Shown piece by piece: positions 11,745-22,347 of a stretch of 64,000 nucleotides of DNA. The notes under the pieces were generated by a model, which was given only the letters and a program-made list of their open reading frames with translations, ran no database searches and had not been told where the DNA came from. The position numbers and the translations under genes are program-made. This stretch comes from Diphasiastrum complanatum (Eukaryota; Streptophyta; Lycopodiopsida; Lycopodiales; Lycopodiaceae), in assembly GCA_029204225.1 (NCBI GenBank), contig CM055102.1, positions 41,360,470 through 41,424,469 of the forward strand, in the 5' to 3' direction. The number at the start of each line of letters is the position of its first letter. Position 1 is the stretch's first letter.

Positions 11745-12204
11745 CCATCAACCATACCCACAGTTAGCAAAGTATCTCAGGGGGCAGTTAGCACCCCTGA
11801 GAAGGAGTGCTAACTGCCCACCAAGAGAAAGTGTGCATTAATAGATAGTGTGAACATAAGACCAGGGAACGTATTGTGTAGGGAAATCTTGTTGACGATT
11901 CTGTAGAGTTTTTCTTTCATAAAGCCATTTTTTTGGAATGCCAAAACAATGTCATTGATTTCTTTAATAAAAGCAGTTTGATCGCTACAACTATACATAG
12001 CAGCAATAATTTGTGCAATGATAACCTTATAAGAGTTAAAGATCGGTCCATTGGATGCCAAGTGAATGAACTGGAAAAAAGAAAAAGGCAGTTCCGTAAT
12101 ATTCAAGAAGTTTACCAGTAGATATATTTCCGCTGCCATTAGACATTATCTGCTATTCATAAACTCATTGTCAGATTAGTAGTAGCTATATATTACTCGG
12201 AGGA
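11743..12204. other. Left flank of Copia element A
   Basis: No gene is supported. There is a local inverted repeat, GGGGGCAGTTAGCACCCC...GGAGTGCTAACTGCCC, at about 11778-11819. The minus-strand open frame at 12139-11810 is unassigned. The stretch should belong to whatever element A inserted into, possibly the 5' LTR of Copia D, whose inner end resumes at 18528. Confidence 0.4.
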
Positions 12205-12209
12205 TGATT
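12205..12209. repeat. 5-bp target-site duplication (left)
   Basis: TGATT immediately precedes the left LTR and matches exactly the TGATT at 18523-18527 after the right LTR, the hallmark of LTR-element integration. Confidence 0.9.
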
Positions 12210-13071
12210 TGTTGAAAATTGTCACTTCTCACTTGACATTGGTTCATGTAAATATTGATCAAACATTAGAATATGTTGATGATATGATTTCACACGTGTG
12301 GAGCATGTTCCCATGTGTGAAAGGATGTACTTTTCATGTTTGTATATATCCAAATTGATTTTGTATCATTCTAGTTAGTGTGAACATGAAATGACTAGTT
12401 TTTAGTCAAGTTGACTAGTCACCTACAAATTAGCTTTTCCTTGCATGTGCATGAGTAAATGCTCCCACATGGCAAGTGGATGTTCACATGTGTGTATAGA
12501 GTACTAGAAGATAAGAGTTGACCATTTTCCTTAGATCCTATTTTGTAGGGAATATTCCTATATTCTAGGAGACTAGCTTTTTGGATTTTAGTCATATTCT
12601 AGAAGGTCAACTATTGGATAAGGATCAAGGATGGATCAAATGGATAGATATGAGTGATGTGGCACTCTTCACACGTGTGAAGGCCTGCTGGACTGTACCA
12701 GACTCATGGATGTACTTGATCCATAAAAGGATCATCATTTTGCTAAGAAAATTGATGAGACTTTTGCACTCTACACTTTTGTGAGATTTCTAGTCATTTG
12801 TCTTGTGATTTTTATGCATGATTGCTATCTAGTATCATTGTACTTGTTGTTTCAGGTGCAGGCCGTACAGTGGACAGTACTCCACACGTGTGAAGCCGCT
12901 CTCACTAAAAAATGATGTGTTGATCCATTGCTCTTGCTTAAATCCAAGTGTAGTGAATCTAGATCAAGATCTAATGTGTAGAACTTGATAGATTCATTGA
13001 TTAAGCAACCAATAACTCTCTATGATTGTAAAGTACAATCATTATTGTCCTAAAAACTGTAAAATTTATCA
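12210..13071 (+). repeat. 5' LTR of Copia A
   Basis: Starts TGTTGAAAATTG and ends AAATTTATCA (TG...CA). Three copies of the perfect palindrome CACACGTGTG lie at 12291-12300, 12670-12679 and 12883-12892, with a CACATGTGTG variant at about 12485. CACGTG is the G-box core bound by plant bZIP and bHLH factors, so these are candidate promoter elements (inference). Confidence 0.95.
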
Positions 13072-13083
13072 TGGTATCAGAGC
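13072..13083 (+). other. Primer-binding site of Copia A
   Basis: TGGTATCAGAGC begins directly after the LTR's terminal CA. It is complementary to the 3' end of initiator-Met tRNA, the usual primer for plant Copia elements. Confidence 0.95.
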
Positions 13084-13234
13084 TAAGTAAGAGAGTGATC
13101 ATTGAATCATAAATCTTGTAAAGATCATTGGCAAAATTTGTTTTTTGGCCAATACTAGTGAGGGCGAGTTCTTCTAGAGTGATAGCTTGTAATCATTTGG
13201 ATCAAAACGACTTGGAGGCTGTGTATGTACTTTT

Positions 13235-13244
13235 CACACGTGTG
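13235..13244 (+). promoter_or_regulatory. G-box palindrome in Copia A leader
   Basis: A fourth CACACGTGTG, in the context TTTTCACACGTGTGAAACC, lies in the leader between primer site and gag. The flanking CGTACAG resembles the GTAC-containing flanks of the LTR copies. Confidence 0.6.
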
Positions 13245-13666
13245 AAACCGTACAGCAACTTTCAATTCAAGTTACTTTGTGTTTTTTGGTCCCAAAATCA
13301 CAATACTAGTTCATTTTTGGTGCTTTTTGAAGCATAGTATTGATCTAGATTCATTCTAACTAATGCCTATGACCAAATAGTGTTTTGGATCATTGAAGCA
13401 TTTCTTTTTAGAGTCTAAGATCAGATCTAAGAGGCTGATTTGTTCAGATCCTTAGTTGAAGTGAAATCTCTAAGAAAAGTGTAAAGCAATTTTTTTTGTG
13501 AGAGTGAAAGCTAGAAATTTTTGGTAAGATCTTTGAGTATCATTCAAGCTTGTGTGTTAGTTTGATAGAGACAAGCCTATAGGCATTCTAGTAAGCTTTA
13601 GGCCACTTCATAGATCTTTTAAAATTCAAAAATCTTTGTGATTTTTAAAAGAGCATTCATTCTAAA

Positions 13667-16600
13667 ATGTCATCCATGGGTGGATATTTGATGGAACCAA
13701 GTGAGAGACTCACTTCCACAAATTATTCCATTTGGAAAGTGAGAATGGAATCACTCCTAGTGATCCATGATCTATATGACATAGTTCAAGGAGTAGAGGA
13801 AGAGCCTCAAACTCCCCAAGAACAAGCCAAATACAAGAAGAGAGCAAGATTAGCTCTACATTGCATAAAGTTAAATGTATGCAATGACCTCTTGAAAGAG
13901 GTGTCTTCTTGTACCTCATCCAAAGAGGCTTGGGATTCATTAAAGAGCATTTATGAATCCAACAATACTTCAAGAATCCTCATGCTAAGAAATCAAGTTT
14001 TCCAAAGCATGAAAGGAAGTGGAGAGAGTGGACAAGAGTATGTTCTTAGGATCAAATCTCTTAACAAGGAGTTAAGTGCAATAGGAGAGAAGATCCAAGA
14101 TCAAGAACTAGTACAAATCATTTTGAATGGTCTAAGTGATGAGTTTACCAACTTAGTCCAATTATTTGCCATTCAAGACTCTCTTCCATCCATTGAAAAG
14201 TTGCACAATGTTCTTGTGGCCGAGGAGAGTAGGCTTCTACACCTCAAGACAAGAATGGATAGCATGTCACTTAATGGAGGAGAGGAGAAAGCTAACTTTA
14301 CATCTAAAGGCAAGAAAAAGCAAAATCCATTCAAGAAAAATCAAGGCAAGGAGGCCGAGATGAAGAATGGAGGATCTACCTCCAAAGGCAAAGTGAAGAA
14401 CAAGGCAAAACTAAAGTGTTTCTTTTGTGGAAAGAAAGGACACTTTGCCTCAGAATGCTACTTGAAGAAGAATCAACAAGCCAAAGGAGATCAAGGGAAC
14501 ATTGCTCAAGAGGAAGAATATGAGGATGGATTCAACACATCCTTAATGGTTGCATCTACACCAACTTCAAGTCAAGACACATGGTGGATAGATAGTGGGG
14601 CTAGTTCCCACATGTCCTTTAACAAGCATTATTTTTCTACTCTTCTATCTTGTAATGACTCTAAGAAGTCAATATACACTGCTAGTGATCAAGCATGCAA
14701 GATAGATGGCATAGGATCTATACCTCTTTGTTTAGGCACATCTAAAAGGATAGATCTAGATAATGTTTTGTATGTTCCTACCATTTCAAGAAACTTGCTT
14801 AGTGTAGGACAATTAATGAACAATGGACTAGATGTACATTTCAAGAATGGAGTTTGTTCCATCTTGAAAAATGATAAGTGCATAGCTAGTGGCATTAAGC
14901 AAGGTAGACTTTTCAAGTTGGATGCTAATGTTGCAAGTGAAAGTGTGAACTTGGCTAGGGAGGAGCTAACTCAAGTGGAGCTTTGGCATAAGAGATTAGG
15001 CCATCCTAATCTTCAATCTATGGAGTCAATGGCAAGCAAGGAACTAGCTCTCGGCCTACCAAGAGCTTTCAAGAAGTGTGGAAAAATGTGTGAGGCATGT
15101 GGCCTTGCAAAGTCACACAAATCTTCTTACAAGAAATCTTCATCAAGATCTCTCTCTCCCTTGGATCTCATACATTCTGATGTACATAGTTTTTCACATG
15201 CAAGTAATGGAGGTGCCTTGATGTATGTAACTTTTATAGATGATTGTACTAGATTCACATGGATTGAGTTACTATCAAAGAAAAATCTTGTTTATGAAGC
15301 TTTCATTAAGTTCAAGTCTCTAGTAGAGAAACAACTTAGTACTTCTATCAAAGCACTAAGATGTGATAATGGAGGAGAGTACACCTCCAATAAAATGAAA
15401 GACTTTTGTGAGATCAATGGTATTAAGTTACAATACACTTGTTCCTACACCCCTCAACAAAATGGGGTGGCCGAGAGGAAAAATAGGAGTCTATGTGAGT
15501 GTGCAAAGTCCTTGAGGCTTGATGCATCACTTCCCATCTCATTTTGGGGAGAAGCCATAACATGTGCTAATTATTTGTGTAATAGACTTCCTAGTAGTGC
15601 TATAGATGGGATCTCACCTTATCAAGCCTTGTTTGATAAGAAACCCAATGTAAAATATTTTAAGATCTTTGGATGTACTTGTTATGTACACATTCCTTTG
15701 GAGACTAGAAGGAAAGAAGATGCTACCTCCTTCAAAGGAATCTTTGTTGGCTATGGAGAAAATAGCAAGGGATATAGGATATATGATCCTACATCCAAGA
15801 AAGTAAAGGTAAGCAAGGATGTACTTTTTGATGAGTCACAATTTGCTAAGAGCTTGTCAAATGGATCTAACCCATTGTGCATTGAAGATCTTGACAAATC
15901 CGAGGAGGATCTTGACAAACCCGAGGAGGATCATGACAAACCCGAGGATGGAGATTTGGATCCAAGTCAAAAGGGGCCAAGAAGATCATCAAGGAGCAAG
16001 GCCGAGCCCTCAAGGCTTACCTATGTGGACAAGGGAAAGCAAAAGGAAGGCTCTACATCTTCTACCTCTTACTCTTTTTTAGCTACATTGATTGAAGAAC
16101 CATCATCTTTTGAAGAAGCATGTAAATCTAAAGTTTGGAGAGATGCAATGCAAGTAGAGTATGATGCATTAGAAGAAAATCATACTTGGAATCTTGTAAA
16201 TCTTCCAAGAGGAAAGAAACCACTTGCATGTAAGTGGATTTATAGAATTAAGTACAATCAAGATGGATCTATTAGTAAATACAAAGCTAGGCTTGTTGCT
16301 AAGGGATTTCTTCAAATAAAAGGATTGGATTATGAAGAAACATTTGCACCTGTAGCTAAGCTTGTAACTATTAGATTAATCATTTGCATTGCTACTTTGT
16401 TCAAATGGGATCTCTACCAAATGGATGTGACAAATGCCTTCTTGAATGGCTTCTTAGAAGAGGAAATCTACATGATGCAACCCGAGGGCTTCATCAAGAT
16501 TGGTGAGGAGCAAAAGGTGTGCTACTTAAGGAAGAGCCTATATGGCTTGAAGCAAGCACCTAGAGCTTGGTACTCTAGGTTGCATGATTTTCTCTATTCC

Positions 16601-17647
16601 CTTGGCTTTGTACTAAGTGCTTATGAACCTTCTTTATATTTCAAATGTAATGAAGGAAAGATCATCATTTTGGTTCTTTATGTTGATGACATCATTATGA
16701 CAGGAAATGATGATGATGGCATAGGCAAAGTAAAAGTTGACTTATCTAGTGAGTTCAAGATGGTAGATCTAGGCTTCCTAAAGTTTATACTTGGGATAGA
16801 AGTGTCTAGAAGTAGCAATTGTACTTTCATAAGTCAATCTAAGTATGCTACTTCCATTCTTGAAAGATTTGGTATGAAAGATTGTAAGGGGATTGACACC
16901 CCTATGGAGCATGTTGTGAAAGCAACTAATGAAGGTGATGAAGCATCCTTTGAGGACATCACTCTCTTTAGGAAGCTTATAGGCTCTCTAATCTATTTAA
17001 CCATCACTAGACCTGACTTAAGTTTTTGTGTAAGCAAGTTGAGTCAAAGTATGCAAGCTCCTTTAATTCATCATTGGAAAAGTGCCAAGAGAGTACTTAG
17101 ATATGTTTCTAGTACTAGATTTTTTGGTATACTTTATGAAGGATCTAACTTGCACTTGAGAGCCTACTCGGATTCAGATTTTGCAGGTGACAAGATGGAT
17201 AGGAAGTCCATTAGTGCATTTGCAACATTTCTTTGTGGAGGAGTGATATCTTGGCTTTCCAAAAAGCAAGATACAATCTCACTATCTTCTTGTGAAGCCG
17301 AGTACAAGGCATTGACTTCAACAACCAAAGAGCTCTTATGGCTAAGAAGACTCTTGATGGAACTACATGTGCTAGAGGCCGAGGAGATCCCTTACATATT
17401 TTGTGACAATCAAGCTTCTCAACAAATTGCTTCAAATCCTATCTTCCATGCTAGAACAAAGCATATTGAGATAGCTCACCACTTTGTGAGGGAGAAGGTA
17501 CAATCCAAGGAAGTGCAACTACATCATGTACCATCATCCGAATGCATAGCTGATATCTTAACCAAACCATTGTCCAAAGATCCATTTTTTAAGTTAAGAT
17601 ATGCTCTTGGAATTGTAGATAGATGTACACTAGATTTGCCAAGTTAG
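13667..17647 (+). CDS. Copia A gag-pol polyprotein, intact
   Basis: A single uninterrupted 1326-codon frame. Domains in order: Copia gag (residues about 5-200), zinc knuckle CFFCGKKGHFASEC (251-264), aspartic protease WWIDSGASSH (catalytic D309), and the pre-integrase motif LWHKRLGHPN near 440. The integrase core has the catalytic triad D505, D567 and E603, with the canonical 35 residues between the last two. Reverse transcriptase runs from about 830 with the active site YVDD at 1005-1008. RNase H runs from about 1166 (YSDSDFAGD) and ends near KHIEIAHHFVREK and ADILTKPL. All catalytic residues I could check are present. It encodes capsid, maturation, integration and cDNA synthesis for the element. 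Its start is the first ATG after the leader, and the stop lies just before the polypurine tract. Confidence 0.97.
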   Translation: MSSMGGYLMEPSERLTSTNYSIWKVRMESLLVIHDLYDIVQGVEEEPQTPQEQAKYKKRARLALHCIKLNVCNDLLKEVSSCTSSKEAWDSLKSIYESNNTSRILMLRNQVFQSMKGSGESGQEYVLRIKSLNKELSAIGEKIQDQELVQIILNGLSDEFTNLVQLFAIQDSLPSIEKLHNVLVAEESRLLHLKTRMDSMSLNGGEEKANFTSKGKKKQNPFKKNQGKEAEMKNGGSTSKGKVKNKAKLKCFFCGKKGHFASECYLKKNQQAKGDQGNIAQEEEYEDGFNTSLMVASTPTSSQDTWWIDSGASSHMSFNKHYFSTLLSCNDSKKSIYTASDQACKIDGIGSIPLCLGTSKRIDLDNVLYVPTISRNLLSVGQLMNNGLDVHFKNGVCSILKNDKCIASGIKQGRLFKLDANVASESVNLAREELTQVELWHKRLGHPNLQSMESMASKELALGLPRAFKKCGKMCEACGLAKSHKSSYKKSSSRSLSPLDLIHSDVHSFSHASNGGALMYVTFIDDCTRFTWIELLSKKNLVYEAFIKFKSLVEKQLSTSIKALRCDNGGEYTSNKMKDFCEINGIKLQYTCSYTPQQNGVAERKNRSLCECAKSLRLDASLPISFWGEAITCANYLCNRLPSSAIDGISPYQALFDKKPNVKYFKIFGCTCYVHIPLETRRKEDATSFKGIFVGYGENSKGYRIYDPTSKKVKVSKDVLFDESQFAKSLSNGSNPLCIEDLDKSEEDLDKPEEDHDKPEDGDLDPSQKGPRRSSRSKAEPSRLTYVDKGKQKEGSTSSTSYSFLATLIEEPSSFEEACKSKVWRDAMQVEYDALEENHTWNLVNLPRGKKPLACKWIYRIKYNQDGSISKYKARLVAKGFLQIKGLDYEETFAPVAKLVTIRLIICIATLFKWDLYQMDVTNAFLNGFLEEEIYMMQPEGFIKIGEEQKVCYLRKSLYGLKQAPRAWYSRLHDFLYSLGFVLSAYEPSLYFKCNEGKIIILVLYVDDIIMTGNDDDGIGKVKVDLSSEFKMVDLGFLKFILGIEVSRSSNCTFISQSKYATSILERFGMKDCKGIDTPMEHVVKATNEGDEASFEDITLFRKLIGSLIYLTITRPDLSFCVSKLSQSMQAPLIHHWKSAKRVLRYVSSTRFFGILYEGSNLHLRAYSDSDFAGDKMDRKSISAFATFLCGGVISWLSKKQDTISLSSCEAEYKALTSTTKELLWLRRLLMELHVLEAEEIPYIFCDNQASQQIASNPIFHARTKHIEIAHHFVREKVQSKEVQLHHVPSSECIADILTKPLSKDPFFKLRYALGIVDRCTLDLPS

Positions 17648-17660
17648 AAGTGAGGAGGAG

Positions 17661-18522
17661 TGTTGAAAATTGTCACTTCTCACTTGACATTGGTTCATGT
17701 AAATATTGATCAAACATTAGAATATGTTGATGATATGATTTCACACGTGTGGAGCATGTTCCCATGTGTGAAAGGATGTACTTTTCATGTTTGTATATAT
17801 CCAAATTGATTTTGTATCATTCTAGTTAGTGTGAACATGAAATGACTAGTTTTTAGTCAAGTTGACTAGTCACCTACAAATTAGCTTTTCCTTGCATGTG
17901 CATGAGTAAATGCTCCCACATGGCAAGTGGATGTTCACATGTGTGTATAGAGTACTAGAAGATAAGAGTTGACCATTTTCCTTAGATCCTATTTTGTAGG
18001 GAATATTCCTATATTCTAGGAGACTAGCTTTTTGGATTTTAGTCATATTCTAGAAGGTCAACTATTGGATAAGGATCAAGGATGGATCAAATGGATAGAT
18101 ATGAGTGATGTGGCACTCTTCACACGTGTGAAGGCCTGCTGGACTGTACCAGACTCATGGATGTACTTGATCCATAAAAGGATCATCATTTTGCTAAGAA
18201 AATTGATGAGACTTTTGCACTCTACACTTTTGTGAGATTTCTAGTCATTTGTCTTGTGATTTTTATGCATGATTGCTATCTAGTATCATTGTACTTGTTG
18301 TTTCAGGTGCAGGCCGTACAGTGGACAGTACTCCACACGTGTGAAGCCGCTCTCACTAAAAAATGATGTGTTGATCCATTGCTCTTGCTTAAATCCAAGT
18401 GTAGTGAATCTAGATCAAGATCTAATGTGTAGAACTTGATAGATTCATTGATTAAGCAACCAATAACTCTCTATGATTGTAAAGTACAATCATTATTGTC
18501 CTAAAAACTGTAAAATTTATCA
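17661..18522 (+). repeat. 3' LTR of Copia A
   Basis: 862 bp, same start, end and length as the left LTR and no difference found by eye. G-box palindromes fall at the equivalent places (17742, 18121 and 18334). A 67-codon frame inside it is present identically in both LTRs and is not a gene. Confidence 0.95.
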
Positions 18523-18527
18523 TGATT
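18523..18527. repeat. 5-bp target-site duplication (right)
   Basis: TGATT, identical to 12205-12209. Confidence 0.9.
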
Positions 18528-18614
18528 GATCGCAGCTTGAGGCAATAGCCTTATCCGACAGATCGGCTCCATCTGAGCTTAGTCAGGATCCTCGTAGGCA
18601 AAGGCATTCCAACA
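18528..18614 (+). repeat. Inner end of Copia D 5' LTR
   Basis: The 87 bp right of element A end in CATTCCAACA. One base later comes TGGTATCAGAGCCC, so this is the last part of a 5' LTR of a second plus-strand Copia. Element A therefore landed inside or next to this LTR. Confidence 0.65.
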
Positions 18615-18615
18615 G

Positions 18616-18629
18616 TGGTATCAGAGCCC
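18616..18629 (+). other. Primer-binding site of Copia D
   Basis: TGGTATCAGAGCCC, a 14-base match to the initiator-Met tRNA end, one base after the LTR terminus. Confidence 0.85.
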
Positions 18630-18662
18630 ATAAGGCTTAAATAGAGCCTCGTCACTGAGACT

Positions 18663-19440
18663 ATGGCTTCCATTCACAACATCCAACCAAAGATATGCAC
18701 AGTACTTGAAGCAGATAAATCAAACTTTCTTGCTTGGAAGGTGAAGACATCACTCATCCTAAGAGGGGAAGTGTTATGGCCGTGGGTGGATGGCACCGAA
18801 GAGATGCCAACCAGCACAGGCAAAGACCTTTGGAGTGGAAAGAGAAGAACGACTATCATATCCTCTTCCATTGAGGACAACATTACCCTTGACCTCGCAT
18901 CAATCTCTAATACTAGAGAGATGTGGGATACGCTCGTCAGCAGATTTTAGACCAAGTCACAAAATCAGATAATGCATCTAGAAGATCAACTTACCTATTT
19001 AAGATGGGATGGTAAAGATCTCATCAGTTTCATCAGGAAGATGAAGAACCTAATTTTTCACTACACAACGCTGGAGCAGAACATGTAGTTTGGCAAGAAA
19101 AAGCTCAGTTACCTGCTACGCTCCTTACCGCGATCTTTCCAGACAACCCAGACATTGCTGGCTAAAGATCAAGTTTATAGAATATGTGAACTGGGCTGAG
19201 AAGTGAACCGAAAAGAAAGTCAAGCAGATCAGGACTGACAAAGGAGGAGAGTACATCTCCAACCATTTTACTGACTTTTGTAAAGGTCGAGGTATTCTTC
19301 ACAGGAAAACAGTAGCCTATACACCACAACATAACGGTGTAGTAGAGAGGAAGAACATGACTCTCATGGAAGCTGCAAGATCAATGATGGCCTACTCCAA
19401 GGCATCAAGATCACTAACTCTCTTTATAGATGAATGAAAG
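18663..19440 (+). pseudogene. Copia D gag and integrase fragments
   Basis: A 95-codon frame opens with Copia gag features: LEADKSNFLAWKVKTSLILR and, later, ITLDLASISNTREMWDTL. After a stop the gag similarity continues (YLRWDGKDLISFIRKMK) and then jumps to integrase at about 19215: IRTDKGGEYISNHFTDFC and YTPQHNGVVERKNMTLMEAA, which carry the second Asp and the Glu of the D,D-35-E triad. The zinc knuckle, protease and first integrase Asp are missing, so an internal deletion joined gag to integrase. It differs from element A in sequence and belongs to another Copia lineage. It is dead. Confidence 0.8.
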
Positions 19441-20518
19441 CTTTTAGAAGTGTCTAAAAAATCCAGCTACAAACAAGGAACTTTTGAGACTCCAATAGAG
19501 AATGATGTCCATGAAGGATCTTTCACCACCTCTTGAAGGATTCCTTACAATATGTTCCATAAATGTGTCTATATACATGTAGCACACTTCAGAAACTATA
19601 CATCATGCCAAGCCATGGATTCCAAGGCATTTTGTGCACTTAAAAATATATCAATTGAACTATTAAGTGCATACATAATGTTGCCAAAGACAACTTGCCT
19701 TGCTTGATCCATATGATTGAGCCTTGATGGCTCCATCTTGATACTCATGTTCTTCTTGGAGTCCTCGGGTCTTGAGCTTGCTCCTCCACTTGACTTGACT
19801 CCAAACCATCAATGAATTGAATAAGGTGTTGATCCAAAGGTGCTTCTTCAAGTTTACATATCTTTCACTCCTGAAAGATCACATTTCCACCATTGACAAC
19901 TTCTTTGATGGAAAACAAGTAGATTCTACAATCTCTTAGAGCAAAACACTGTCATTATTCCTATCATTGAAATAGGATAATCTTTGGTCCTTACATTAGA
20001 ATGATCATGCTCAAAGCATGTGGACCCAAAGATTTTCAATACAAATGATGTTTCATCTTTTATGACACTATTCAAACTATTACAAAAATAGTTATCCAAT
20101 GAAATTGCTTTATCAACAACAAATGGAGATTTGAAAGCATCAATTTTCATTGTCTTGTCATACAAAGTACTAAACATCATAGATGTTAAAGATAAGCAAC
20201 AAGTCATTCCATGTCTACTAATACTATCCAAAAAGTATTCAAAGATAGCAGACTCTCCAATGCTCACCATCCTTGCAAGATGTTGAATGGACAATTTGCA
20301 TGCAATTTGATGACTCGGCCATTGTCATTGAGAACTCCCTTGGAACTCTCATGCTTTGAGGCTGATCCTCAAGATCTTTCTCCTTTTGATGCTCCTCCTC
20401 AATGCAAGCAAGATCACCGTTTTGCCAAGATCTCCTCTTGAGTGATCTCCTCCTTTGCCAAGCTCATTATTTCAAAAGCAACACTAGCTTCCAACTTAAA
20501 CAATTTTCCATATTTAAA
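19441..20518 (-). pseudogene. Degraded 3' part of Copia C pol
   Basis: Continuing leftward from the gag-protease piece of element C, the minus strand reads GKLFKLEASVAFE and SLAKEEITQEE (about 20510-20430), matching the pre-integrase linker of element A. After breaks, KIFGSTCFEHDHSNVRTKD (about 20040-19990) resembles the integrase C-terminal KVFGCTCFVH-type motif of Copia elements. RT and RNase H are not visible, nor is a left LTR. The element is truncated where it meets Copia D debris, around 19.5-19.7 kb. Confidence 0.6.
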
Positions 20519-21470
20519 TCAATTTGCAATGCAAACATCATTCTTCAAGATGAAACAAACACCATGCTTAAAGTGGACATCCAAATCACTTTCTAAGAGT
20601 AGACCAACACTAAGCATATTCTTGGTGATTGATGGTACGTAAAGGACATTTTCTAGATCCATGCATTTTGAGGATTCTGGACACAAAGAGATGGTGCTAA
20701 CACCATCTATCCTACACTCTTCATCATTTGCAGTAAAGACAAACTTTTTAGCATCATTGAATGCGTGTAAGGTTGAGAAAAAATCATTTTCACAAGACAT
20801 GTGGGAGCTAGCCCCACTGTACTCGATCCACCAATTGTCTCTTGAATTGCTATTGCTTGTTGGTGAGGATGTAGATTCCATCAAGAATAAATTTACTTCA
20901 TCCTCCTCCTCCTCCTTTGCAAGGTTTCCTTGTTTGTCCTCCTCCACTTGTGCTCTTAGCCTCTTGTAACATTCAGATGCATAATGCCCCTTCTTTCCAC
21001 AAAAGAAACATTTCTGCTTTGTCCTTTGAGCTTGATGCATCATCCTCTTCTTTGAATTCCTTTGGATGCTTCTTCTTTCCGTTGGTCTTCTTTTTGCCCT
21101 TGAATGAGAAATGGGCTTTTTCATCACCATCCTGCAAAGACAAGGAACTCATCCTAGATTTTGCATGGAGCATTCTACACTCTTCAACCACTAATACACT
21201 GTGAAGTTTTTCTATATTTGGCAAAGTATCTTGGATGGCAAAACTTTGGACCAAATTTGCAAAATCATTGCCTAGACCATTAAGAGCAATCTGTACAAGC
21301 TCTCCATCATGAATCTTTTCTCCAATGGAAGCCAACTCCCTATTTAGAGACTTGATTCTGGGTACATAATCCTGTGTAGTCTCCTCAATTCTTTTAATGC
21401 GTTGCAAAATTTGATTTCTAGGCATGAGAATCCTTGAAGTGTTACTAGATTTATAGATTGATTTTAAAGA
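20519..21470 (-). pseudogene. Copia C gag C-terminus, knuckle and protease
   Basis: The minus strand carries gag helices (IKSLNRELASIGEKI, VQIALNGLGNDFANLVQSF), then CFFCGKKGHYASEC (zinc knuckle, about 21010-20970). The protease entry follows as NWWIEYSGASSHMS, where an extra residue (Y) splits the usual WWIDSGA motif and the catalytic Asp is replaced. Two frames are needed, so there is a frameshift near 21.0 kb. It is closely related to element A gag (same NTSRIL and GEKI blocks). Its N-terminal gag lies 4.8 kb away at 26287-26573 because element B is inserted between them. Confidence 0.85.
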
Positions 21471-22334
21471 TATTGAAATTTCACAATTCTAGCTTGACCA
21501 TTTTTGGTCACATGCATTGTACTTGGCAAGATGGCCATGTAAATAGATGCCACACGTGCCAAATCACATAGCATGCTTATTAATAAGTTCATTCCTCATA
21601 TTACATTGTGATATCATCTTTGAAATGAGGCAAAAATGCTTTTGGATAGGCTAGAGAAATTCTAGGATCTAAAAATAGCATGTTTTACATTGTTTTTGGA
21701 TCTCGAGATCTTCACCCCAAGTTAGGGTGGATCCAATGACCTATTAGGTTAGATAATAATATAGCAAAATGAATCCCAATCAATCTTAAAAGTGATGGAG
21801 GATGCACGAATAAAAGATCTAGATCCAAACTATGAGCTAGAATCAGACTAGTTACCAAAACTAGCAAATTTGGCATTTGACCCTAAGTTAGAGTGGATCC
21901 AATGACCTATTAGGCTAGATATTAGGGTTAGGGTATAAAAAGTCTAGAGGTGCCCTAATATGCTCAGATCCAAGCTTGAAATGTATAAATACATGATGGA
22001 ATCTCCATCAAATTATCAAGAAAAATTGAGTTTTTCCACTTCTATCATCATTGTCTTTTGGTGGTGAGTTCTAGCTATTGGATGTGAGTGTTTTTATGCA
22101 TTAATTGCTTGGATTGGAAGGTCCTAAACCTGCTTATAGGTTTGATAAGCTTGCTGTACTTTACTTTGGTTCATTTGATCAAATCTATGTGCCTAATGTG
22201 GAGTTAAATGCCAAATTTGCTAGTTTTGGTAACTAGTCTTGATTCTAGCTCATTTTGGATATAGATCTTTTATTTGTGCATCCTCCATCACTTTTAGGAT
22301 TGATTGGGATTCATTTTGCTGTAAAATTTTGTCA
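21471..22334 (+). repeat. 5' LTR of Copia B with inverted self-copy
   Basis: Starts TATTGAAATTTCAC (the terminal TG has become TA) and ends TTTTGTCA before the primer site. A 115-bp segment (21763-21877) is the reverse complement of the LTR's own right end (22206-22320). It is bracketed by two copies of a 36-bp stretch (21719-21755 and 21886-21921). The 3' LTR lacks this block. A TATAAATA motif lies at about 21983 and a TTAGGGTTAGGG telo-box-like motif at about 21929. Confidence 0.85.
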
Positions 22335-22347
22335 TGGTATCAGAGCC
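22335..22347 (+). other. Primer-binding site of Copia B
   Basis: TGGTATCAGAGCC directly follows the LTR-terminal CA, as in element A. Confidence 0.9.

Larger units (their letters stand above)
12210..18522 (+). mobile_element. Complete Copia retrotransposon A
   Basis: A 6.3-kb Ty1/Copia element with every expected part in order: 862-bp LTR (12210-13071), primer-binding site, about 580-bp leader, one 1326-codon gag-pol frame, polypurine tract (GTGAGGAGGAG, 17650-17660) and 862-bp LTR (17661-18522), flanked by TGATT duplications. The two LTRs have the same length and I found no difference when reading them side by side. Insertion is therefore recent in evolutionary terms, and the copy may still be able to move. 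It interrupts older Copia DNA. Confidence 0.95.

Noticed and set aside
11566-11751. Minus-strand open frame rich in Ser-Leu
   Set aside because: It is a translation of the (GA)n microsatellite at 11677-11742.
11810-12139. Minus-strand frame of 109 codons with faint Copia-gag look (AQIIAAM)
   Set aside because: The resemblance rests on a few residues; no neighbouring gag landmarks in order.
21927-21942. Interstitial telomere repeat
   Set aside because: Only two hexamers, present in both LTRs of Copia B, so part of the LTR and not a telomere relic.
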